The position numbers and the translations under genes are program-made. From the NCBI GenBank assembly GCA_036924285.1, contig JAYKYS010000009.1, positions 14,446,001 through 14,510,000 of the forward strand: a stretch of DNA of 64,000 nucleotides. The letters run 5' to 3'. The notes under the pieces were generated by a model. It was not told the DNA's origin and ran no database searches. It was given only the letters and a program-made list of their open reading frames with translations. Below, in pieces: positions 41,599 through 50,843 of this stretch. The stretch comes from Asterella californica. Lineage: Eukaryota; Streptophyta; Marchantiopsida; Marchantiales; Aytoniaceae. Numbering within the stretch: the stretch's first letter is position 1; each line of letters starts with the position of its first letter.

Positions 41599-43587
41599 TC
41601 ATTTCTCGAATGGTGCAAGAGGTAGGATAGGATGAAGTGGCCATTGAGTAGTTCGAGTAGGCTTACCCACTCGCTGGCAACTGTCACATCTCTTAATGAT
41701 CGCATGCACATCTTTATACATGGTGGGCCACCAGTATCCTGCATCCAAGGTTTTCTTCACTGTGTTGCGAAGAGCATAGTGTCCTCCTACTGGTTCCGAA
41801 TGCATGGCATCTACCACTCTCCCTACTTCTTCCTCTTCCAGACATCTTCGTAGTTCATCATCGGCCCCTCTTTTGAACAGAATGCCGCTCTTCAGCTCGT
41901 ACGGTCCAACCTTGTGTATGAACACCGTACGCTGTTCCACATCCATTCCTTCAGGACATTGCAATGTATACAAATATCTGTATATCTCATGGTACCTACT
42001 TGTGGGAGTGACTGTGAGCTGGAAAAGTTCTTCGTCTGGAAAGTCATCTGCTACATTGTCTTGACGCTCTCCTGTCCTCAACCGAGACAAGTAGTCTGCA
42101 TTCTCGTGATGTTTTCCTGCTCGAGTTTGAACTGTGAATTTGAATTCCTGCAATAACAACATCCATCTCGCTATTCTTCCCGATAAATCAGATTTTTGTA
42201 CCAGATGTTTTAAAGCATAATGGTCCACATAGAAAACGAACTCGCATCCCAACAAGTAGTGTCGAAATTTTCTGACAGAATACACCATCCCTAGTGCTTC
42301 CCGCTCTGTAGTGGAGTAGTTCTTCTCTGCAGCGGAAAGTTGTCTACTCGCATAGTAGATCGGATGGTCCCTCTTTTGACTGTCTTTCTGACTCAACACC
42401 ACTCCAATAGCGAATGCTGAAGTATCCACATACACTTGAAAAGGTAGATTCCAATCTGGTGCCTTCATGACGGGAGCTTCAATCAACTTCGTCTTCAGCG
42501 TTTCAAAGGCCTTCTGCCTCCGTTCCTGCCAGATGTACTCAGTGGTCTTCTTCAACAATTCGGTTAGTGGTGCTGCCAAGGTTGCATAGTCTTTGATGAA
42601 CCTCCGATAGTAACCCACATGTCCTAAAAATCCTCGCAACTCACTAACATTTGAGGGAGGTTCCAAAGCTACTATAACTTGCACTTTGTCTACGTCTACT
42701 TCAATGCCTCGCTGCGAGACTCTATGTCCTAATAAAAGTCCTTCTGACATGGCGAAGAAACACTTTTCTGGATGCAATGCCAACTGAGCATCTCTACAAC
42801 GCTGAAAAACTACTGCCAAGGAATTTATGTGTTCTTCCCTTGGACCAAAAACGCAAAAATCATCTATAAAAATTTCTAAGAACTTCCTAAGATACTCCTG
42901 AAAAATGTTCGTCATCATTCTTTGGAATGTGGCAGGAGCATTACATAAACCAAAGGGCATCTTATGATAAGCAAAAGTACCCCAATCAGTGGTAAAAGTA
43001 GTTTTGTCTTTATCTTCTTCTCTGATGGATACCTGATTATACCCTGAAAATCCATCGAGAAAACTGTAGCACTCATGACCAGCTACCCTATCCAGAATAG
43101 AATCTGTAAAAGGTAAGGGATGGTGGTCCTTCCTAGTTGCTGCATTCAGTTTTCGAAAATCTTGACATACTCTTATTTTACCAGTTTTCTTCTTAGGAAC
43201 TATCACTATAGGTGATACCCATTCACTGCTAAGGACAGGGAAAATAATGCCAGCACTTAAGTACTTGTCAATTTCATCCTTGACTAAAAGAGAGTACTTT
43301 GGGTTCAGTCTATACTGTCTTTGCCTTACGGGTACAGAGTTTTCCAGTAGGTCAATTCGATGTTGACCCCACTTCGCAGGAATACCCTTCATGTCTTCTA
43401 TCTTCCAGGCGAAGACATCCTGGTAGTAAGTTAACATGTCATGGTACACTTCCAATTCGGCCCCCTGTAACTTCGCTGTGATCTTCAAGATTTTCCCTTC
43501 GTCGAGAACCAAATCCACTGTCGCTGACTTCAGTATCATTCCTTCTGTGTGGCTTACCTCTGAACTTCCTTGTCCCAACTGTGATTG
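41599..43587 (-). CDS. pol: D Pol: RT, RNase H, integrase zinc domain
   Basis: Open for 662 codons in the same frame as gag-pro, separated by one TAG (43588-43590). RT has VPKKKTGKIRVCQDFRKLN, the FLDGFSGYNQ first Asp block and the FIDDFCVFG catalytic site. RNase H has YVDTSAFAIGVVLSQ, then ASRQLSAAEKNYSTTEREAL and VDHYALKHL. The integrase HHCC module (HSEPVGGHYALRNT...CDSCQ) follows, ending at the TGA. The first codon after the TAG is CAA, so there is no own start; translation would come from readthrough of the gag-pro stop. Confidence 0.92.
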   Translation of the reverse strand, partial: QSQLGQGSSEVSHTEGMILKSATVDLVLDEGKILKITAKLQGAELEVYHDMLTYYQDVFAWKIEDMKGIPAKWGQHRIDLLENSVPVRQRQYRLNPKYSLLVKDEIDKYLSAGIIFPVLSSEWVSPIVIVPKKKTGKIRVCQDFRKLNAATRKDHHPLPFTDSILDRVAGHECYSFLDGFSGYNQVSIREEDKDKTTFTTDWGTFAYHKMPFGLCNAPATFQRMMTNIFQEYLRKFLEIFIDDFCVFGPREEHINSLAVVFQRCRDAQLALHPEKCFFAMSEGLLLGHRVSQRGIEVDVDKVQVIVALEPPSNVSELRGFLGHVGYYRRFIKDYATLAAPLTELLKKTTEYIWQERRQKAFETLKTKLIEAPVMKAPDWNLPFQVYVDTSAFAIGVVLSQKDSQKRDHPIYYASRQLSAAEKNYSTTEREALGMVYSVRKFRHYLLGCEFVFYVDHYALKHLVQKSDLSGRIARWMLLLQEFKFTVQTRAGKHHENADYLSRLRTGERQDNVADDFPDEELFQLTVTPTSRYHEIYRYLYTLQCPEGMDVEQRTVFIHKVGPYELKSGILFKRGADDELRRCLEEEEVGRVVDAMHSEPVGGHYALRNTVKKTLDAGYWWPTMYKDVHAIIKRCDSCQRVGKPTRTTQWPLHPILPLAPFEK

Positions 43588-43590
43588 CTA
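43582..43590 (-). promoter_or_regulatory. Candidate stop-codon readthrough site TAG-CAA-TCA
   Basis: Gag-pro and pol share one frame and are separated only by this TAG. The next six bases CAATCA fit CARYYA, the tobamovirus-type readthrough context. It would give a small share of Gag-Pro-Pol. It could also be a chance nonsense mutation. Confidence 0.5.
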
Positions 43591-46500
43591 TTCTTCCTCA
43601 GGTCCTTCGTACTCTTCTTCCTCTTCCATCTCATAGCATTGCAAATAGTTCAAAACTATGTAGGGTCCTGATCTTTCATTCTCCGAACTATTGCTTGAAG
43701 ACGAAGAGTCTTCTTCCGAAGTGTATCCTGAATCTGTTGAAGATGTTTCGCCTTGGTGTGTCATCTTCTTCCAACTTACAGAGACACTCTTATCTGTTGG
43801 TTTCATAGGATCATTAAAGGACAACTTTTGTTTATACCAATCAGTAATCACCTTAGCACCATACAACCAAGGTCGTCCTATGAGCACTCCATAGCCAGAC
43901 TTTACCAAGGGTCTTAATACGATATAGGTAAGTTTGAAGATTATCCCACCAATAGTTGTAGGGATATCTCGCAGTACTCCCAAGGGTCTTCTTCTACTCT
44001 GATCCGCCATCCTCAACACTCGTGGTGTCGATTCGAACTTATGGTAACCCAAACCATGTGCCGTCTCTTCTGTAATAATGTTCACACTAGAACCAGAATC
44101 TATAGGCACATGTTTTATTAAGCATCCATCTATCTCGATGTCTACTTCTGGGGATCCCAAGTCCTCCAGTCCAACTTGAAACAATGAAGGCAGATTCTTC
44201 GACTTAGCCTTCGCTGGTTTTCTCAAGGCTGCCAATAACAGTTTCCTGTACAGCCTATTGTCCTCGACCAACTGCTTAATGGTTATATTGGCTTGTTGGT
44301 TCAGCAAGTCTTCTACTACGTTGTAATGAGGACTCACCACTGGAACAACCCTCTTAGTTTGTTCTGCCGCCATCTTGCGCAGTTCGGATGGTCGTTCAAC
44401 TTCGGGCGAAGAGACTTCGGCCCGCACCTTCCCGAGCCCTTCTTGGCTAGGTTCCACCTCCTTGGCTTGCTTACTCAGTTCCTTACTGAGCAGTACCCTT
44501 ACTTCTTCGGAGATGTCCGCAGGTAATGTTCCTGGGGTCTTCTTCTTTCTCTGCTCTTCTTGACGATCATCTGTCCGTGCCGATGTCATCTTTTTCTCTA
44601 CAACTTCGCGCACTTGTTCCTTCAAAGTTTTGTGCGCTTTCTTCTCTTTCTTCTGTTGCTTCCGCTCAGTCTTTTTAAGGTCCTTCGCCTCTTGAGCTGC
44701 AGCTTCTGCTAGAGTCTCCCCCTTTCGAAGTAGTTTCTTCCCACTTCGAGTCTCCACTTTGTTCACCAGCATCTCCTCGTCTTCTGGCCAACCATTTCCA
44801 TCTTCTTTTGACAGAGTACAAGCTTTCAGATCATCGACCAATTCGACCATGTTTACTCCTGCATCTGATCGTTGTTGGTTGAGTGGCGGTTGAAATCTGA
44901 CTCCGGTCTTCTGAATTGGTTCATTCGTACAGTCCGAAGCTCCATGACCGGGTTTTCCACACTTCCCACATAATGGCATGTATCCCACTTGTTTCTTTGG
45001 GTGAGGACAAGAAGGAGCCCAGTGACCTGTAGCGCCACAATTAAAACATGATGTACCAAGAGACGGTGGTCTTTCCTGGTAACCTGCAGGGGCAAACTTT
45101 CGTTGGGTAACGTTAGTTGCCATCTGTCTAGGTACAAAACGTTGAATATGTACCGGGGGAATGGGCGTGAATTGTTGAGGCTGAGTGGGTATCATGGCTC
45201 CATCTTGAGCTTGTACTCCATAGACCCCGTCTTCACACTCTACAAAGTAATTGGGTTCGTATAATGGCGCCCACTCCACTGCATGGGTGTTATAGGATGA
45301 TTTACTGTTGAAACATTCCGTATTGGCATGTCCAGGTTTACCACAGTTAGTACACCACAAATTTGGACGTGAAGTAGTTGGCGATTTTCGCCTCTCGGGC
45401 GTTCTGACCAGTTGCACCTTGAGGTCTTTGAACTTCTTAAGAAGATCATCAAGAGCAGTGTCCTTAGATGGCTGTGTCCTCCTCACCATCGGAAGTCTGG
45501 ACTTCGTCATTCTTTTCCGCTTCTTATGCTTTTCCTCTTCGTCCGAAGATGAGGTATCTTCATCTTCTGATGTTGAGCTTTCGTCTGAAGACTCTTCTGA
45601 GGATTCTTCCGAAGATGAGAATTTTCGGTGTTTCCGTTTTGACTTCTTCTTCTTCTTCTTCTCATCCTTTGCACTCTTCTTCGATCTTCTGAAATCCTTC
45701 TTCTTTCTCGACTCTGAAGCTTTTTCACGATCTCTGCTGAGGATGTTGGAGGATTCGTAATTCTCAGCAGAATCAATGGCTCGTTCCAATGTTGACGTAT
45801 CAAACCGTCTTACCCACGTTTGTTGCTTTGAGGGTAACCCCTTCACAAACCATTCTACTGCCTGTGCCGGAGTGTAGGCTGGGTGTGTTCCATTGGCAGG
45901 TAATCTATCCAAAATTCCATAGAATCTTTGGACGTAGCTTTTCAAGGACTCTTTCCTCTTACGTTTGACGCTATTTACTTTATGTAACACATGCCTGTTA
46001 TAATTCAGTTCTCGGAATCTCTTTAGGAATTCGTTCTTCATTAGATCCCAAGTAGATAAGATCGCGGGAGTTAGATTGGCATGACTGTACCATTTTCCGG
46101 CTGCATGTTTCAACAAGCTGGGAAAAATCCTCGTACGATCCGGATCATTATCTTCTTTATTTGCGTGAGATACCGCTTCAAATTTCTTGACAAATGAGTC
46201 GGCACTCTCTCCATCTCCATCACTGTCCGAATCGTCACCGCCAAATTTTGGATAATTTTGGCGAGTGAAAGGTGGTGCCCTTGACGGAAGTGGTACTCCT
46301 GTCATTGTATGCGGTAGTGTGGAAGGTGGAACTGTTGTCTGATGTACTTGTCCTTGTCTTGTTGGTACCGTCAAGTTTGAAATCCTCACTGATCCTGCGT
46401 TCGACAAATTGCTTAATGGTCGAAGTGTCAGCTTGGCAAGAGCATTCTCAACAGCTGTTCCCACTTGGATGTTTGGGGAGTTCACTTCGGGTAAAGTCAC

Positions 46501-47332
46501 TTCGGCCGAAGGCTCTTCAACTGAGTGAACATTTCCTCGTCTTACTTCATGTTCATTCTTGGGTGAAGAGGACGTAGAGGCCTCCTGACTTCGTATCTTA
46601 AAGAGCGATACTCCTGGAGTACCCTGAGGTCTAAGATTTGGAATTCGAAGAGCAGGTGATCCCAATGGTAATAATTCTCGAATTAATTCTTGTCCTCTTT
46701 GTTTCTTCAAGAGGTCTACAAAGCTTGTGATCTCTGGCCCATGTCGGACGATCAGCTCCAAGGCCGCTTCCGCGTCTGGATTTGGATCTTCCGCAAGAGT
46801 TGTCAAAATATTGGGTTCTGACTGTGCTGATCCTGAAGATGAAGACGAAGATGAAGATTGAAACAACTCCACTCTTCGAAGTGAAGGTGATTCTTCTCTA
46901 TCTCTCCTCTTCTTTAGCTCGAACAACCTCTTCTTTTCTTGTTGATTCAAACAGAGATTCATGCAAATTTGTGGTCCTTGAAGGAAATGGTAACCATGAT
47001 GCGTCTTTTGGTGAACTCTCTCCACTCCGTACGCTCGAGAATGGAGATTCGATATCCCCCTTCTTCTTCCAGTATGTACGCTCGTCTTTCTCGTAACGCG
47101 TTCGTGGTGAAATAGGTACTGAACTCCTTTCAAGCGAAGATGAAGTTCCTTCAGAGAGATTTTTCACTTCTTGCCACTTCTGAGCTGCTTGACGTCTTCG
47201 CTCCCTCGTTGCCTCCTTCTGGCGTTGGACTTCTTCCAACAATTGTTCGCGAACCAATCTTCTTTTCAGCGCTCGCCTGGTCCTTCCCGTCCTCTGATCT
47301 TCTTCAGAAGGCGCTCGTGCTCCCCCCGACAT
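43588..47332 (-). pseudogene. gag: D Gag-protease, with a probable frameshift near the N-terminus
   Basis: The main frame (47133-43588, 1,181 codons) holds: capsid-like region (SWDLMKNEFLKRF, AVEWFVKGLPSKQQTWVRRF; residues about 340-440); a Lys-rich then Ser/Glu/Asp-rich linker (about 460-545); three CCHC knuckles CTNCGKPGHANTEC, CFNCGATGHWAPSC and CGKCGKPGHGASDC (near 593, 694 and 723); and a retropepsin with IDSGSSVNI (near 1013) and IGRPWL. The natural start is probably the ATG at 47332 just after the primer site: that frame gives a basic coiled N-terminus to about 46930, where it must shift into the main frame. The frame ends in TAG followed by CAATCA. Confidence 0.9.
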
Positions 47333-47383
47333 ACATGTCGACGGTTACAACTTACTGGATTCAAAGTAAAAGTTAAATCTGTA

Positions 47384-47401
47384 TCCCCGGCAGCGGCGCC
47401 A
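47384..47401 (-). other. D primer binding site, tRNA-Asp
   Basis: Minus strand TGGCGCCGCTGCCGGGGA is complementary to the last 18 bases of tRNA-Asp(GUC), ending just before the position of m1A58. It lies 20 bases after the LTR end. Confidence 0.95.
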
Positions 47402-47421
47402 AAAGTTTTAGTGCTTCTCTA

Positions 47422-50400
47422 TGTAACAACCCAGAGAAACACAAAATATCGGAAATAGTAAATAAAGGATCGTTCCCACGAAGATACAGTTAACAATTAC
47501 ACAAAACACAGTACTACAACGTCACAATGATAATTCAGACAGTTTTCTGTTATTCTCACGGAATGGAATAATATCCGGATGAGAGTTCAAGTCTGATAAG
47601 AAACCAAACCCAAGTATAAACCTGATAAATCGAATACAAACAACAATGAAATAGTTCTTTGATCAGGGACCCTTCCGACAAACATACAAAAGATTGAGAA
47701 GACAAATGTGAATGTATGAATAAGGTAAAATACTACTGAAATGTTACTAGTCTTCTTCTGAAAAGACAGAAGAATTCTGATTTCACATCAAGGTTCCAAG
47801 AATAAGTCCCTACTCTTCCTAAGGAATGTTCTTCCAACTAAATCTTCGTACTTAAGAATCCCACTTATTTGAAGAAGACAAACTTAAGACGAAGCCACCA
47901 TCATCCAAACTCTCCTTACAATTTAACTTATGCTCTTCCACTTCACAGTAACTGATTTATTCTCAGATCTTCGTTCAAAAGCTCTTCACGAAGATTACAG
48001 GTTCAACTTCGGCCGAAGGCTCTTCAAAGTTTCTACACCGAAGTGTCTTCTTTCAAGTCTAAGGGCGAAGATCCTCGTCAATCAGAAAATTACACCTGCG
48101 ACAGTAAACACCAAATATTCGGAGGAAAATATCTTCGTCCAAAACATTCACAACATCGCTCCGCACTTTTGGGAAATAGAAATAAATTAATAAAGAACTG
48201 AAAACATGGAAAAGGCACGAGGGCTGTGGATCGCGCTGCTTATATACTACTTCGTCCTAACCTAACTGTTTATCTAACTGCACTAACTGTCTAACTTCCT
48301 ACGAAGGCGGAAGACCTTCGCTACCCTACGATCATCTTCATCTTCACAGTAACTAACTTCCTAAGCCTAACTGCGCTCTGAACTCCTCTAACTGAACTTC
48401 CACGTTCGCTCACATCTCGCCAATCTCCCTATCTACCTTCTGTCTAAGTCTAGAAAGGCGCGCTTTCACACCGTCGGGGTTCGTCTCCGCTTGCACTACC
48501 TCCGCCTTCAACGCCCGAAGAAGACCAAGCTCGTCCACATCTAGCCCCGAAGTCACGTACGCGGACAACACCGGCATCAACTTCTTCCGAAGGTCTTCGG
48601 AGTCAGCCACCTTCGTCTTCAAATCTTCATTCTCTTTTGTGAGTTCTGCAACTGTAGCTTGGAATTCGCCTCGGCTTCACTGTAACTCGGCTACTTGGTC
48701 AAATAACTCCTTTATGCGGTCGGCGAAGCTCTTCGTCGACACCTTCAACTCTTCATCCTTACTGATCAAAGCAGTCCTCGCTTCTCCGCATTGGCGCCGA
48801 AGATCTTCTAGCTCCTTCTCCGACTCCAACCTCATCTTCGTCGCATTCCGGGTCTCTTCGCGAAGATTGTTTTTCTCCTGCTGCCAAGTTCCCCTACTGA
48901 AATGTAACTCCGCCAGCATCTCTGGAAATGTCACCTTCCGCTGCACTTCCTTCTCGTAATCCTCCTTGTTGTCTTCAAGAAGTCGGAGGATCGGGACGAC
49001 TACCTCTTCGCCATAGTTCATCGCCTGCCTAAAGAGATCGACCTTGCTCAATGTTGTTCCAGCCGAAGTGCCTTCACCGCAGACAGCTTCACCTTCAATC
49101 TTTGCTCCTGAACTACTCAGGTCCATTGTTTCCTTCTTCGTGCTCTTTACCTTCTTTCGAGCCTTCGGTTTCTCCATGGGCGAAGTTGGAAGAGGCTTCT
49201 TCCTCTTGCTACGTCTCTTCTCTTCGTCTTCGACCGTTGCTTGAACAGTCGCTGCCTGCTGCTCCTCTTGAGTATCTTCGGCCATTGCCTTCGGTGAAGA
49301 TCCCAGTTGCTGAATATCTTCGGCTTGTCCCTCTTCGACCTGACGAGCGGGTGATGCAAAATCTTGTTCTTCGTCTTCACCGAAGCCCAACTGTTTAGCT
49401 TCGTTCTCCTTCAGCCATCCCATACCGAAGTAGAAGATGCTGACAAATCCTCCCAGATACACATAGTCCTGCTTCTTAAACAGGCGTTGGACTTCATCGT
49501 GGAATATCTTCGCCCAGTAAGCTCGTCTTCCGGCGAAGAGGTGTTCGAAGAAGCATACCTTCCAAGTCGACAGGTAAGTTGTTCTTCGGGGGCTCAAAAT
49601 CAGCATGATGGCCTCCGCAATCTTCCTCTTCACGGGATCCTTGTACTCGGACAACTTGTAGCCATTCGTCTGGTGCATCGGACTCTCGAAGAGCTCGCCG
49701 TAGTTCTGGTCCTCCTTGACCAAGTGCTTCATCGACGCATTGTCGAAGAGCATGTCACCCTTCGTCCCAGCTTCATCCAGCAGAACCTTCTCCCAGTTCT
49801 CGACAGTCTAGTTGCCAGGTCGCGCATATAGTTCGTTGCCTCCATGGTCTTCACACATCCGAATCTGGCTAATGAACTTGCCAGACACCTTCGTCCAACC
49901 TCCCAGGGTTAGGAAGCTAAGACCTATCTCCTTCAGCTTCGGCCGAAGGCACACTAACTCCTCTTGGTCTAACTCAAAGGCTCTAATCCGCGGTAACTTC
50001 GTCGCGATAGATATCGTGATCAGACGAAGATTGCTAGCTGGCTGAAATGAACTTCGTCTAAAACTGCTAGTCTTCGCTCAAGTTAACCTTCGCCCAAACT
50101 GATTGTCTTCGCCTAATTTGATAATCTTCGCTCAAATCGATCGTGCGCAAGTGAGGATTAGGGTGAGCGCTAAGAGAGAATGTGAGAAATGAGTCAATTC
50201 TCCTAGTATATAGGTCGGTTCAAACTCTCACACGTGCCGAAGTCGCCTCTGATTGCTTGTCCTCTGACCTGACAAGGGCATGCGCAATGTCATCTTCGCC
50301 CACGCCGCTTATCGTTCCTGTCCCTTTCTGGGTAGGTAGTTCGTCTTCGCTCAGACCATTCGTGAAGAGAATGTACTGACGATATACGTTCTCTGGTCTT

Positions 50401-50582
50401 TCCTGGAAAGGTCTTCTCCCGAAGATCTTCGTCGAAGGTTCTCCTCTTCTTCCGAAGACTCTTCTTCAGAAGTCTCTTTTTTACTAAAACTAAGCTATTT
50501 CTTCTTCTAACTTCATTATTTCTTCTATAAACTCCTATATTTCAAGCTTCTTCTATCAAAAATTGAAAAAGTGGGCTCTACA
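47422..50582 (-). repeat. D 5' LTR (minus), 3,161 bp
   Basis: Pair of 37549-40708. Differences are few single-base changes and a one-T indel. It forms the right end of the composite and is followed by ACGGA. Confidence 0.95.
48353..50014 (-). pseudogene. D LTR gene, 5' LTR copy (start lost, two stops)
   Basis: Same gene as 38480-40140. Here the start codon is ATA (50012-50014), the Trp codon of the GNW block is TAG (near 49809), and an Arg codon in the coiled coil is TGA (near 48677). All three are transitions. The one-T deletion of the other copy is absent. Confidence 0.85.
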
Positions 50583-50587
50583 ACGGA
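50583..50587 (+). repeat. Target site duplication of the D composite (right)
   Basis: ACGGA, equal to 36762-36766. Confidence 0.85.
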
Positions 50588-50843
50588 GAAGTTGTCGACT
50601 TCGTAGGAGGACTCGGTTGAGTTGTGATGGAGATCGTCATTCGGGTGGTGGAGAAGGCGGTGATGCGACTCAGGCTCATGATTACCTTGGGAGAAGAGAT
50701 GGCACAAGAGGTGTTGTTACAACCATTTCTTTTTATTTTATCTATGGTAGATTATTCGCGAATGAAATTGGTGATATTCGTATTTTTTTAGCGAGTAGTT
50801 ATTGCACGATGATTAGAAGAGTAGAAAGAGTAGTTACAAGATG
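50588..50843 (+). pseudogene. gag: C gag segment between the two D insertions
   Basis: A Gly/Arg/Asp-rich frame (GDGDRHSGGGEGGDATQAHDYLGRR...) lies in this 256-bp island. It joins 36766 on the left and 54008 on the right once the D insertions are removed. It is likely a linker of the C Gag. Confidence 0.45.

Larger units (their letters stand above)
36767..50582 (-). mobile_element. D composite retrotransposon with tRNA-Asp and two U3 ends
   Basis: One 13.8-kb insertion bounded by ACGGA. Order on the plus strand: deleted LTR (+) 36767-37413; leader; primer site running on into a full tRNA-Asp complement (37434-37508); 19-nt filler; reverse-complement leader; LTR (-) 37549-40708; pol, pro, gag (-); primer site; LTR (-) 47422-50582. 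Both outer tips are U3 ends (TGTAGAGCCCAC and its complement), forming a terminal inverted repeat of about 520 bp. A normal insertion would have U3 at one end and U5 at the other. It interrupts a C gag region. Confidence 0.9.

Noticed and set aside
43588..47133. Other-frame and opposite-strand ORFs over D gag (for example 45308-45760 plus, 44853-45137 minus)
   Set aside because: These are shadows of the long gag-pro frame, rich in Ser/Phe from reading Lys/Glu codons on the other strand.
47402..47421. That the D LTR really ends at the primer site and includes the 20-base leader
   Set aside because: The solo LTR (50844-54002) has a perfect AGATG duplication with its end at TTACA, and the fragment at 56962 also ends there. 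The leader is therefore not part of the LTR.
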